From Phytoseiulus persimilis (Eukaryota; Arthropoda; Arachnida; Mesostigmata; Phytoseiidae), in assembly GCA_037576195.1 (NCBI GenBank), contig CM075104.1, positions 8,128,775 through 8,192,774 on the forward strand: a stretch of DNA of 64,000 nucleotides. The letters are read 5' to 3'. Positions 1-11,760 of the stretch are shown here, piece after piece (the stretch's first letter is position 1; every line of letters starts with the position of its first letter). The notes below the pieces were generated by a model, which did not search any database, was not told the origin of the DNA, and saw only the letters and a list, made by a program, of their open reading frames with translations. The position numbers and the translations under genes are program-made.

Positions 1-3000
1 CGCCGCCGTCGTTGTTTGCAAAGCTGCGCTGGAATACGGATGAACATCTGTCCGAGCGAACAACAGCCCATGAATCGGAACGGAGAGCTGCAGGAGCCGC
101 GAGGAAGGCCGGGCGCCGCCAACTTCAGTTGCAGCCTTGGCCAGTCGTAGAGCGTAAATAATGAACCGTTCCACGCGGAACATGGATGAATTCATCAGTC
201 AAGTCGTCTAGCGTCAGTCAAAGAGCCACCGAGGGAAGCTGCTGCAGATACACAGTTGGTCTCAGAATCCTCGCCGCCACCAGCGTGGTCCGGATTTCTC
301 TCCAACGGATTCGAGGACGGCCCGTCGAGTCCTGAGCGCGGGAGGCTGGCGTCATCGTGCGAGGCGTGAAACTTCTTCTGCACCTGCGTGTCCTCGCCCG
401 ATGCGCGACGTAGAACAAATCCTTGGACGTTCATTCGGGCGCACGGGTGGGAGCTGTCAGCTGAGGAAAGTATGAGTTCCCTCCAGCGTCACGTTCAACG
501 CGTCGGTCCACACGGAACGGAGGACTTTCAGATCAGAACTGCGATAGAGGAATAGCGGATAGGCAGAGTCCGGGCGGGAGGAGCTCGGCTCGGGGTTGGG
601 GTCCGGCCCGAGACGCGCAAACGCGGCTGTGAGGGACAGGGGAGACGCCCCGCTAGGCCTCCGTCGTTGCCGACAGCGGCGACGACCCTGGTCGGGTGCC
701 CCTGTCTTTTTCCATGGAAGAGTTCAACAACAGCCTCTGCTGTTAGCACAGCGGCAGTTTTGGCGACCAGGAGTGACTTCGTAGGACCACTCGGCTGTCT
801 TATATTTTCGAGCTCGGAACGGGGTCGCGAGAGCTGCATATGCTGGAGTTGACTCTAAGTATAATACATCTTCTTTGCGCGGCGCTCCGTCGTCATGGAC
901 GTCCCTGTTGGGCGCTCTCGGGATCCTTTAAGCTACCAGCGTTTCGAGCATAAAGCACAACCCGTCGTCGTTGTCTTCCTTCGAAAATGATACTCGAGAA
1001 TGAGGCATGTGTATGTATGAGCTTTGTCTTTTATGGACTCGGACGCATCCTCGAACATTTCGACAGCAGGAGCGAGCGAGGCTCCAACCACCATGGGCTC
1101 GCTGAAACTCAGCAACCGAGACTTCATAAAACGGATGGTCCCCTCCAAGGAGCCGGAAACACCGAAGTGTTCCAAAATTGCCTCATGTGGAGGAATTCAG
1201 GAGTTTGGGTCGCCTCCCCCAACATCAGTTTGGACGGATCGTCTCCCAGGAGAAGATTTCACTATCGGACGAGTCATCGAACTCAATGAACAGACCTGAA
1301 ATGTCGACTGCGGAAATCCGTCATCCCGGCAACTGGAATTCCAGCGAAAGGAACACAGAGTGGAAGGAGCACGGGGCGAGCGCAATCCGGGCCGCTCGTC
1401 GAACTGAGCATGATTCTTTTTCCACTCCTTAATTTGATCTCTTCTCCGCGAGCGCACTCCAGCGCGATTTTTTAGAGCCCTGATACGCGTTTTTAGACCA
1501 CACAGTTCCTGTTTCAACGGACGCTCACGCTCGGAATACTCCGGCGGTGTTCCACAATAGTCTGGAATCCGCGAACAGGAATCCTGGGTTCCATCCCAGC
1601 ACACTGACGTGGGATACTCGATCTCATTTGTAGCTTGAGGCCCACGAGAGAGTCCGGACGTCCAGGGGGAAACTTCACGTCGGACGACGTGGGGCTGTTC
1701 AGTTTTTACGCTCCTGTGGCTCCATTCAAGTCTCTGATCCCACTGCACAATGATTTCTCGAGCTGTTTCGGAGAACAAGCGAGATCAGCCAACAAGATCG
1801 TATCGGCGCGCCGTGCGGAGGTTGATTCAGCTCTTGACAGGATTAGCCACCTTCATGACGCTATTGTCTTGACAACACGCAAACAGCCGCAAGATTCTTC
1901 GACGGGAACAGTGAACTGTGGTTGTTCCTTGTGGCCCAATCGGGCTCATTGAGTGAGCGGAGGAAGATGTTTCTCTGTTCGACAGTGGAGATCGTCACCA
2001 CTGCTCGCCAGGAGTCATCTTATGTCTAACCGAGCCATGATCTATGAAGCATTGATCCGCACAGTATTAGAACTGCTTCAGCAGAGAAGATTGCATGTCA
2101 AGGGGACGTCGATGCCGGGAAGTCGCCCGGGCCAGGGAAGCGAGAGAATGAGGGACAGAGGTAAGGCGAAACCAGCGGGGGTCAAATGGGATCAGATAAC
2201 CATTAGCTCCTCCCTCTCTCGCCCTTTCTCTCGCTCTTTCGTTCTCTCGGGGCGACGACGAAACCACCATCACTCCGCCGATTTCACATTCGATCACCGG
2301 ATGAATTAACTCCGCTCGCGAGGGATGTCTCCTTACAGTCAACCGAGTCGTTTGTCTCCGCGGCCCCGTTTTTCTTCCAGATTTGATAATTTAATTTTCG
2401 TGGTAAAACTCCTAATGAGTGTGATCGCATTTTCGTAAAGTCTCCAATCTAGATGATAACGTTGGCGGCGGTGGAGCCGGGTCGTCGATCTCGGCCGACG
2501 AGGGAGCAACACAACGAATGGAGAAACACTCGACGATGAATAAGTTCGCTAAAAATCGGAACCGTGTCCGGCCCCGAGACGGTACTGCTTCTCGAGCCGC
2601 CTGTTGAAGTGCCACTGCCCTTTCGGAACAGCTTTCCACAAGAAGCTCTCCATGTCGAGCATCCAGCACTCAATCTATCGAAGCGACGGGATCGAGGCGG
2701 GAGCGTAATACTTTACAAGAGATGCAATCGAAACGGAACGGTGGCTCGACGGAGCCTTTGCGGTGCCTGATGGAGGTTTTCTCATAAATTGATATTGGTT
2801 TTTATGAGCCTGGACGGCCTAGATTCATGCGACCAGCGTTGGCCAAAAACAGTACGACTGATATTCGTACAAAAACGGAAGCAAACATTCGTAACTGCGC
2901 TTCACTATACGACTCTAGCTCGAACCCTCCAGGTCCTGAATTCCCTGATTCTTCGCACTTGATTGTCGGCTAATCGGGGGCGTTCATTTTCCTGCCCGCG

Positions 3001-5828
3001 GCCGAGGGGCTTTGAACGCTGACTCCCGATCCCGATGGACTTCTGGGGATTAAACAAAGGCCGCCCTTCGTCCAGCAGCGTTCCCTTCCTTGGGATTTCC
3101 CGCTCAATGACGACAAACCTCGAACTCGTCCGGAGAAGCGTGGCTTACGTGGTGCGTGCCGCGTATAATCCGCTCCCAGCCGTGTCGACAAGTTGGGCGG
3201 CTTGCAGCGTGAGGTGCGGGAAAAGCAGAGGTTGGATATGCGAACTGCCGTCCCGCGTTTTGAATGAACGGGAGGAAAGGGGCAAAACTTGTTTGTGGCT
3301 GACTAGACGGGGCGTTTGCCGGCCCATAGCAGTCTGCGTGTCGTCAGCCGAGCGTAACGTACGTTTGGCACGCTATCCCCTCCTCCCGGCAACACGCATG
3401 GAGGCTAATTGCGAACGGTGGTCACAAGTAGCACCGACGGGAGAGAAAGCAAACAAACGAGCAAACCTGTTTGGAATTCCAGAACTCAGAATCGGAGTTG
3501 GCAAGCAATCAACGCTGTGAGAAGCTCGTTATGCAGATCACAGCTACCAGAGTTTCTGGCTACTTTCCAATCCAGATCGAACAGCTGCTGTTTTTTCCCG
3601 GTATGAAAGCTACAACTTGAAGTTGTTCCGAAGCGTTTCACGAAGCCCACATCAGGTCCAAGCCGAACTCCGGAGAATCGAGGCTCGAATGAGTGAGGCG
3701 CCCAACATGACCGTCACAAGGATCTCTTCTCCTGGCCAACGGCTAGTTGCTCGCTGTCCCGGCCCAGGATGAACGTCTGAGAGTGATGAGTAGTCAGTAT
3801 TAGCATTCAAGCAGTGACTCCGCTGCGAGCAACGAGAGCGTCGGTAGTGCGAAGTTTGTATCATGTAGAAGATGATGATTATCGGATGTAGCAAAGACGC
3901 CAGCGGATGAGTGACTGACGAAGTTAGAAGCCGAGACTCACTGATTCGGGAAGGTGTCTGGGCTCCGCTCGCTCGTTTAGAGCTCCCTAATACCCGGCTC
4001 AGACAAGATGTGTGCACATCGACGTCCTGCTAGTTTGCCCGCTCGACTGGAAGGTACATCCGCGGGAAGGCTCGCTCGTCTGCCCGCTCGCCCGCTTGCA
4101 TATACGGATACACAAAAGGCATCACACTCTACCCCGACGTAAGGAAAAACAGCCCACGGCGGCGGCCTTAACCCTAGCAGGCTCAATCTTCGTCGGCGCT
4201 CCCGACCGACCCTCCTTCTTCTCACAGCTGCCCACCCCGCAGCTGATTACCACCTTTGTCCAGACATTGTCTGCGTCGTCGCCGTCACCACCGCCGTCGT
4301 CGAGTCCTGCTGCCGAGGCCGCAGCCTGAACGTCGCCATTTTGGCTCGCTGATGCGACGAAACCGTTACACCCCCCCCCCCCCCGTTACGCTCCCCCCGA
4401 CCGACAGTTTCACCATCATGGTCATAATGTATTTGCCAACAAAAAAGCTGTTGATGTAGCGTGCGATGGAAATGTTTCATTACGGAAATTTTCATCTGCC
4501 TCCACCTTGTGGCTAAGTCGTCGCTGATAAACTGCAAACCTAATAGCCGAAGCTGAGCCCAGCCGACGCAGTTAAAGACCCGCTGCCTTCCCACTTCTGC
4601 CTGTCCGCCACCTGCGGCCGTTAGCGTCGGCGTCGCTTGCTTCCAACGATCATCAGCATTCCCAGATTTGAATATTTAAAATAGGAACAGAGAAGTGTCG
4701 ACTCACCACAAAGATGTTCGACGTTCGCCGACTTGGCTGCGAGCTTTACCTCCTGTAACGAAACGAAGGGGAATCACTTTAGAGGATTCGGCGACAAACC
4801 CATGCTCTCAGCTCGAATTCATTCATTCGCTCTCATTTCAGTTGACGCTCATTGCTGAGTCGGGGTGGCTCAGAAGAGCAGTCTGCGAGGCTGGAACGCA
4901 ATGTGTCCGGCCTCTCCCACAGAATTTCCTCTTTACCTTCAGCTCGAAATGTTCTATACCGCGAGCAGGAAGCAATAGTCCAAAAATGAAAGACGCAGGA
5001 TTTTGATTTTCTCGGCGCGCCCACCGCAGATTGATTTGAATCAGCTCGCGGAGTCGAATATATCAGGTGATTCAGTGGAAAGTTCTACTCGTATCAGCGT
5101 CTGTCGATCTGCGTTTTGTCGTTCGCTTCGTTGGAAAGTCGAACATTCTTCCTCATCCGGGATCGGCTAAAAATAATCTTCTCGCAGACTCCTTGACATT
5201 CCCCGCTGTCCCATCCGCAGGATACTCTGCCCAGGAGCGTCTCGGACCAGAACAATAGTCCTTTTGTACTCCTGGTGGAGAATCGTTTCAAATGTCGGGC
5301 GGTCATTCGAGAAGTGAAAAGATCTCAGACGCTCATCGGAGACCCCGAGAGGAAAAAAATCAACAGCCAATGCAGCTACCGTTTCCACGTGAGTATCTTT
5401 GAACGATCTCTGCAGTTTCGCGTCGAGACCCAACCCAACCAAGTAACGACAATTCGAACGTGACCCTACTTGAAAGCATTTCTAGCTATTTCCGCGGCTG
5501 AACGCACTTATCGCTAGTCTTTACGTCCAATTCGCGATTAACTTCCGCAAGTACACCGAGCTTAAGAGAAACCACGAGCCTTTGCGGATCACGTCAGCCG
5601 ACGTCGGCGCTGAATCGGGGAAGATGAGCTGTTTACATTCGCTCTCGATTGCGATTCCAACGTCGCCGTTTCCCCCTCTCCTCGATTGGGATCGAACAGG
5701 AGCGCCACCAGCAGCCGGCTCACTGTGGACGACCGCTGGAAACGTTCGCAGCTCAATCACTGGGCGTGTTGTCGCCGTGTCAAGAACGCATCTGTCATCG
5801 AGCCTGCAAGTGAATCGGATTCCACAGC
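1..5828. other. Upstream region without recognised gene
   Basis: I recognise no gene here. Open frames of 60-190 codons occur on both strands but none carries a familiar motif, and such frames are common by chance in this composition. The stretch holds a run of 14 C at 4371-4384 and a CGCT/CCCG-type tetranucleotide stretch around 4065-4098. The last few hundred bases must contain the promoter and 5' UTR of the dehydrogenase gene. I see no clear TATA box there, only ACGTC-containing sequence near 5590-5607, so no start site can be placed. A non-coding first exon cannot be excluded. Confidence 0.5.
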
Positions 5829-7310
5829 ATGGAGATCCCTACCGCCATCCCTGATGCCGAGGTGACGTGCACTCAGCTGTTCATCAACAACGAGTTCGTC
5901 GACGCGGCCGGCGGTAAAACGTTCCCCTCGTTGAATCCAGCCAACGGTAAGAAATTGGCCGACATACAGGAGGCGAGCCCAGCCGACGTCGACAAGGCGG
6001 TAGCCGCCGCGCGGGCCGCTTTCAAGCCAGGCTCGCCATGGAGAAGCATGGATGCCTCGGCCCGCGGTCGCCTGCTGTACAAACTGGCCGATCTCCTCGA
6101 GAGGGACATCGCGTACGTCGCGAGTCTGGAATGCCTCGACAACGGGAAGCCCTACCAGTTCGCAGTTTCCGACGTGCGTGCTTCGATCGGTAGCCTCCGC
6201 TATTTTGCCGGCTTCGCCGACAAGATCCACGGCCGCACCATCCCGGTGAACGGGAATTTCTTCTCCTACACACGCTACGAACCTGTCGGAGTTGTTGGCA
6301 TGATACTGCCGTGGAACTTCCCCCTGATGCTCGCGGTGAACAAGGTGGCGCCGGCGCTCGCGGCCGGTTGCACGATTGTTGTCAAGCCGGCCGAGCAGAC
6401 CCCGCTCTCAGCTCTGTACTTGGCTAAACTTTCGAAAGAAGTCGGATTCCCGAACGGGGTGCTCAACGTCGTGACGGGCTACGGTAACGTCGGAGCGGCC
6501 ATCTCCGGCCACATGGACGTCAACAAAGTTTCGTTCACCGGCTCGACCGAGGTCGGTCAGCTCATCCAACAGGCCGCCGGATCCTCGAACTACAAAAGAG
6601 TAACTCTCGAGACCGGAGGCAAGAGCCCTCTGATCGTGGCCGAAGACGCCGACATCGACGAGGCCGCTCAGATCGCGCACAACGCGATCATGTTCAACGC
6701 CGGTCAGTGCTGCATCGCCGCGAGCCGCCTGTTCGTCCATGAGTCTGTTTACGAAGAGTTCTGCAAAAAAGCCACAGCGTTGGCTCAGAAGCGGACTGTC
6801 GGATGCCCCTTCAAGTGCTTGGACCAGGGTCCGCAGATCGATCAGGAGCAAACGGACAAAATCATGGAGCTCATCGAGTCCGGGAAGAAGGAGGGCGCGA
6901 GATTGCTGTGCGGCGGCAAGAAAATCGACGGACCCAGCGAGCTGTACGTGGAACCGACCGTTTTCGCCGATGTCACTGACAATATGAGGATCGCCAGAGA
7001 AGAGATCTTCGGACCGGTTCAGCAGATTCTCAAATACAAGACCCTCGACGAGGCGATTGAGAGAGCCAACCAGACCAACTATGGTCTCGCTGCGGCCATC
7101 GTTAGCAAGAACGTCGACACCATCCAGAAATTCGTTCAGAACATCCTCGCTGGGATCGTTTGGGTGAACACCTACACCGTCATCACACCACAGACACCTT
7201 TCGGCGGCTTCAAAATGTCCGGAATCGGCAGGGAAGGTGGTGTGGAAGGAATCACAGCTTTCTGCGAGGTGAAAACTGTCACAATGGCCGTCCCCCAGAA
7301 ACTCTCTTGA
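5829..7310 (+). CDS. Cytosolic aldehyde dehydrogenase, ALDH1A-like
   Basis: NAD(P)+-dependent oxidation of aldehydes to carboxylic acids. It belongs to the ALDH1/2 class, closest by eye to ALDH1A (retinal dehydrogenase) enzymes. The 493-residue frame is complete and uninterrupted, close to the usual ~500. The oxyanion Asn is N163 in PWNFP. The Rossmann motif FTGSTEVG spans 236-243. The general base is E261 in LETGGKSP. The nucleophile is C295 (second Cys of GQCC), 34 residues after the Glu as in ALDH1A1. EEIFGPV (391-397) supplies the cofactor-binding Glu, and PFGGFKMSG is near the C terminus. No mitochondrial presequence is seen, so the enzyme should be cytosolic, and family members are tetramers. 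Third codon positions are strongly G/C, suggesting high expression. LETGGKSP has Thr where most relatives have Leu. The gene lacks introns. Substrate cannot be read from sequence; retinal, lipid or dietary aldehydes are possible. Confidence 0.97.
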   Translation: MEIPTAIPDAEVTCTQLFINNEFVDAAGGKTFPSLNPANGKKLADIQEASPADVDKAVAAARAAFKPGSPWRSMDASARGRLLYKLADLLERDIAYVASLECLDNGKPYQFAVSDVRASIGSLRYFAGFADKIHGRTIPVNGNFFSYTRYEPVGVVGMILPWNFPLMLAVNKVAPALAAGCTIVVKPAEQTPLSALYLAKLSKEVGFPNGVLNVVTGYGNVGAAISGHMDVNKVSFTGSTEVGQLIQQAAGSSNYKRVTLETGGKSPLIVAEDADIDEAAQIAHNAIMFNAGQCCIAASRLFVHESVYEEFCKKATALAQKRTVGCPFKCLDQGPQIDQEQTDKIMELIESGKKEGARLLCGGKKIDGPSELYVEPTVFADVTDNMRIAREEIFGPVQQILKYKTLDEAIERANQTNYGLAAAIVSKNVDTIQKFVQNILAGIVWVNTYTVITPQTPFGGFKMSGIGREGGVEGITAFCEVKTVTMAVPQKLS

Positions 7311-7398
7311 AAAACTCGTCGTCTCGAAACCGATGGGAGTTCAGTCTCGATCCGACACTCAGGGAGAGCCTTGCACCCAATGCTGCTCCTCCGGGCCT

Positions 7399-7404
7399 AA
7401 TAAA
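7399..7404 (+). terminator. Poly(A) signal of the ALDH gene
   Basis: A canonical AATAAA lies 89 bases after the ALDH stop codon. It is followed within about 25-45 bases by a GT-rich stretch (gagtgttctcattctgtcgtg) typical of a downstream cleavage element. Cleavage would be expected near 7420, giving a 3' UTR of about 110 bases. Confidence 0.8.
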
Positions 7405-9001
7405 GAAAATTGCAAGAAGCCACACTGAGTGTTCTCATTCTGTCGTGTTCAGGCCGGAAGTCGAAAAAATTTGATTGACTCGAACGTTGACCACTGAACG
7501 ACCAGAGCCTGACCTTGACCATGCGCTACTCACCGACGGAGCGGCGTCTCGACAGCCAATCCAAGCAGAACGAGGCCAAACAAGTTTTGACTTTGGAAAC
7601 TTCACGAGCCTTCGGATTGAGCGCAGGTGATTCGGTTGGGCGCTCTGGGAGTCGCTTGAATTCGACGAATCTCGAATCCGAAACGTCGGGGTTTGATCGA
7701 GCAGCTCCTCCGGCACAAGCCCGAAGTTGAGGGGAATAATTTTCGAGTTGGAGCGCACGCGGTAATTATCCGATCTGGGCAGCATGCATGCAACGATAAT
7801 GCAAGCCATAACCGAGATACCCTCCCTCCTTGATACAGGGATCCATTCCCTCGATGGGTGTCAAATGAAAAAGGGTCCCGCCGCGAACTCGACACTTTTC
7901 ACCTAGTTCTAAAGTCGAGGGTCATCTCGCTATCCATTCTCGGCCTTGTCTCGGTTTACGTTGGTTAGTCTTGTTCCGGCTCTTCCGGGGTGACTGACAT
8001 AGCTAGATAAAGAGCGGTGCTCGGGTCGGCCGAAACGGCGACGCCAGTTGCGGTATTATCATGGTGCGTGTGTTGTCCTGGTCCCTAGAGGTGGCGCCAG
8101 CGACTGCTTCGAGCGTCTGGAATCGGTCTACCGGGTGAAGACGCATGGTTCCAAGATAAGACTCGACGTCATAAACACTGGAGCCTTAGGGGGGAGATCT
8201 GCTTTCACGACGGAGACGAGGTGTGTCGTGGAGCAATAACAGGACCGAAGGATGCGGAAGGAGTCAGAACGGAAGGAGCAGTTGACCGCCAGCGAGATCT
8301 CTGAGCACGTTGAGCGATTCGCGCTCGTTCCCCATGCTCCTTTCGGACTTGCTCGCGAGTCTTCCGTCCAGCGATAGCATCGAGCTCCGCGCTGGTGTTC
8401 ATGCCTTTCAATGCCGAGAGCTTTCCTTCCGTCAGACCCGTCGACACGAATCGGAGTCGACGACAAAACGGCACCGGCGGACTCCTCGTCTCTCTCGACT
8501 CGATCAGCATTGCATCCGGCACGGAGAGCTGGCGACGACAGTGCTAAATATGAGATGATCTGAGTACATTTCGCGGCGGTTGACACGGCCGGCTGCAACT
8601 CGGCTGCAACGATAACGGGGCTTCTGGGGCCGAGGCCCCGGAGCGGAGTTCATCGGAAAAATCCGGGGAGAGCGGCGGGGGAGTGCGTTCGGCGGCTGGT
8701 CGCTCATGTTCAGAACGCCCGCGAACGGGAGAGGCCGGCGGGAGCGGAATCGAGGAGCGTCGAGAGGCCATGGAGTGACAAGGATGGAACTCGAAAGAGA
8801 GCGGATCGAGTGCGGTCCGAGCGGAACGACCATAGATATCGACCAACTGTCAAATCGGAGAGCCAGATTCCGATTCGAAGAAGCGAGTTGTCAGATTTCG
8901 CTGCCATCGTCTGCGACGCTGTCGTTTAGAAGTAGGACAACGAAGTCGGGAGAACCGCGTTGTCCATGTCATCATTAACGTCGTCATCAATTGCTTCTTT
9001 G
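7405..9001. other. Intergenic region, no recognised gene
   Basis: I see no supportable gene between the ALDH poly(A) site and the candidate exon at 9002. Overlapping open frames between about 8128 and 8600 on the minus strand include a charged, helix-like stretch, but there is no motif or splice evidence to choose among frames. Confidence 0.35.
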
Positions 9002-9402
9002 TCAGAGCTGTTCGGATCTGTTCCGAATCCTCTTCACGAGATGCTCCCTCCTCTCCGCGATACTTGATTCATCGTTCGCACAGTCGGGAACGTGATCGAA
9101 AACTGCACAAATATCCCTATCCGGAATCGCGTAAATTTTCGCGGACGCTGATACAACGAAGCGCGAACCCGCCTTGGATATGCGAACACACTTGTCTGCA
9201 AACAGGAGAGAACGCAGGCAGTTGAGAAGCTCTTCGCGGTGCTGTTGGGACGTCGCCTTTCCCTCGTCGTGAATGTCGTTCCGAACGATATTGTTGTCGC
9301 TGAGTTGCAGCTGACCACGAACATCGCAACCGCCCGAGACACCATCGTCTTCCCAGGAGAGAGCACTTTCAGAATTGGCGCGGCTCCAGCCGTGGCCACA
9401 AA
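9002..9402 (-). CDS. Possible terminal exon of an unidentified gene
   Basis: A minus-strand frame of about 133 codons runs from a possible acceptor (ctaatctaaAG) at 9403 to a TGA at 9002. It contains no ATG and has an upstream in-frame TAA, so it could only be the last exon of a spliced gene. Its composition is more protein-like than the competing frames: acidic (about one residue in six is Asp or Glu) with amphipathic segments such as HREELLNCLRSLLFADKC and IYAIPDRDICAVFDHV. I do not recognise the family. The upstream exon was not found; an open frame at 9405-9623 on the same strand is a candidate but its splice phase does not fit well. Chance remains possible. Confidence 0.28.
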
Positions 9403-11746
9403 CTTTAGATTAGGTGCGACCGAACCTGCGGGCAAGCTTGTGGAACACCGACCCACCCCACGAGATCTCGAAGGAGGATCTCGGAGGACAGAGGAAAAGT
9501 ACGAAGTCCTCCTGTCAATTTGGTTCTCCTCTCTTCCTTGTGCTGGTTGACGTTCAACCGTTGTTGTTGTTGCTGCTCAACGGTCGTTTCCGAAGCTACT
9601 CCGCCGACTACGCGAGTTCGCAATCTATGAGCGAATGGGGGAGCCAGCCAGCGGGAGCTTAAAGCGTCATAGTAGTGATAGGGAGGTCATGCGACCTCAA
9701 TGAATACTCCTGTGGGCCGTGGATGGTGATTCTGAACGGGACGAAATCTCAAAAATCTCTGCTGGTAGACGAGCGGAATGACAAAAGCAACCAACATCAG
9801 GCACCAGTGACCCAGCAGCACGACAGCTGCTCGGTCGGAAGCAAAAAAACAGCAAAGAGGAGATCCAGAGACACGCGCGGCTAAAAGGATCCTCTTGAGA
9901 GCCTCTCCGATGGTAGAGCAACGACCACGTCGACGTGGTGAATGGCTCGTTCGACTTTCTCGGATGCCGGCTTACCGGTCAATATACCTCTGCGCGAACA
10001 CGTTCACCAACAAGCCAAGCTCGACACAAAGTGCAGAAACGACCCAAAACAGCAGTAGGTCCCAGGGTGCATGACCATCGTCATGGGCCCTGAACTTCCG
10101 TTTTGACGCCTGGGCCCAGAGCTCGTCGAGATTCCGCGCGGAAGCCCGAGGACCGCAATCGAGAAGAGCTCTCCTGGACCGAAAAGGAGGTTTACGTTTT
10201 TCAGCAAGGAATTTCCTGCGTTCAGGTTACACATACCCCTCCAGGTCGCGGGCCGACGACGGATTCGAGTTTCAGTTAACGTTCCTCGCCGGCTTCTCGA
10301 ATAGTCGCGTCGTTCGAGAAATCCGCAAAAACTCCGAGTCTGAGCTTTCCTTTCTGCTCGGGCGCTACATGTAGCGGCCAAAGAGGAAAATCTACAATGG
10401 TGGCGTGAAAATAGATTCATCTATTCTCTGGTCTTTGCCTTTCTTCGCCGTCGCCCGTCTGCCCGCCATCCTGTTCCCACTCCCGTCAGTTGAGAAAATC
10501 GACTTTCTTCAGGGTGGCTTCAGACGAGTTAGCCTCGCTCGCTGTGTGAGGATAACGCGGCGAAGGTAGTGTTGGCGGCGGCCCCGGGGCGCCTGGTCCG
10601 CCGGAGGCGACGAACTCGGGAGGGGGAACGAAGAAGAACGCCGAGAGGCGGCGGAAGAAAATTCCATGACAGACTCGCTGAGGCTGAAACCGACCAACTA
10701 GCCGGGCGGGCGCGCGGGCGGTCGGTCGGTCGCTCGGCCAACCTTTCTTTCTTTCTGTCTGAAAGCACCCGATAGGAACATGCCATTCGCGATCCTTCTC
10801 GCTAGCTGTAAGGCTGCCGTCAACGTCGTTGCCGCTTACCATGGCGGGGAGAAACGGACACCGGAAATAAGTACATCGGCAACAAAGAACTATGACCATC
10901 TGACATATACATACATCTACTTTCCCATTCGATGATGACCGAGCCGCTTTCTTTTTGCAGCACATAAACGGTCGGACAAACAAAGTTTTGCATGACTCGA
11001 CTAACTGCTCCACCGCCTATTCAGCCGTGCCGCCAACTGTCCATCCCGTCATTAACCCGCCGCCGCCACCGCCGCCACCGCGCCCCACAGGTCTGATCTC
11101 TGTGTGTTTTCCCAAAGCGTCCCGGACGGAATCTCCCGAGAAACTCCAAAGGTTTGGATCGGCACAGAGATGTACATACGGCCTGAACTGGATGCGCACG
11201 GGAACGAACTGATTTCTCGTTATAGCATCGACGTCGAAGGTTTCGGCTGGACAATGCTCCGACTTTTTTCAGAGGTCCGAATTGGCAACATTAAGGTGGC
11301 CGGTGCCTGAGCGGCCGGCTGCCTTGGTCTCGCGGTGAGTCCTGTTGGAGCATAGCAAACGAAATCTCATGAGGCCAATTCTGCAAATCGCGATGGCTCC
11401 TCGGAGGTTTCCTAGCCTGAGGTTGAACTTTCACGAGGTACAGCTAACTCGTCGGCGAGTGAACACTTTCATATTCAGATTCCACAGTGAATGGCGGTGC
11501 TTCCGAGGAAATAAAACATCGTCATACACCTTCAATCGGCTTTCTAATTACCTCGCCGCCGCTGCTCCCTGAACAATTTTATTCCGCCAAGCCATTCGCA
11601 GATCACCGCTCGTCTCCGCTTGGGCCGGGTAAGCGAGCCCTTTGCCTTCGCTTAGCAAGCCGGCAAGAGCCCGCTCTCCACTTCTCCTTCAACAGCGAAC
11701 TCAAACCCCCTTGAACGATCAGAGACTATCCTTCATCTACCTTCTG

Positions 11747-11760
11747 CCCCCCCCCCCCCC
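11747..11760. repeat. Run of 14 C
   Basis: A perfect homopolymer of 14 cytosines on the + strand. On the minus strand it would encode poly-Gly in an overlapping open frame, which is another reason to distrust that frame. Confidence 0.9.

Noticed and set aside
5757-6230. 157-codon frame antisense to the ALDH gene
   Set aside because: A codon-aligned shadow of a strongly biased real gene; long antisense frames are expected there.
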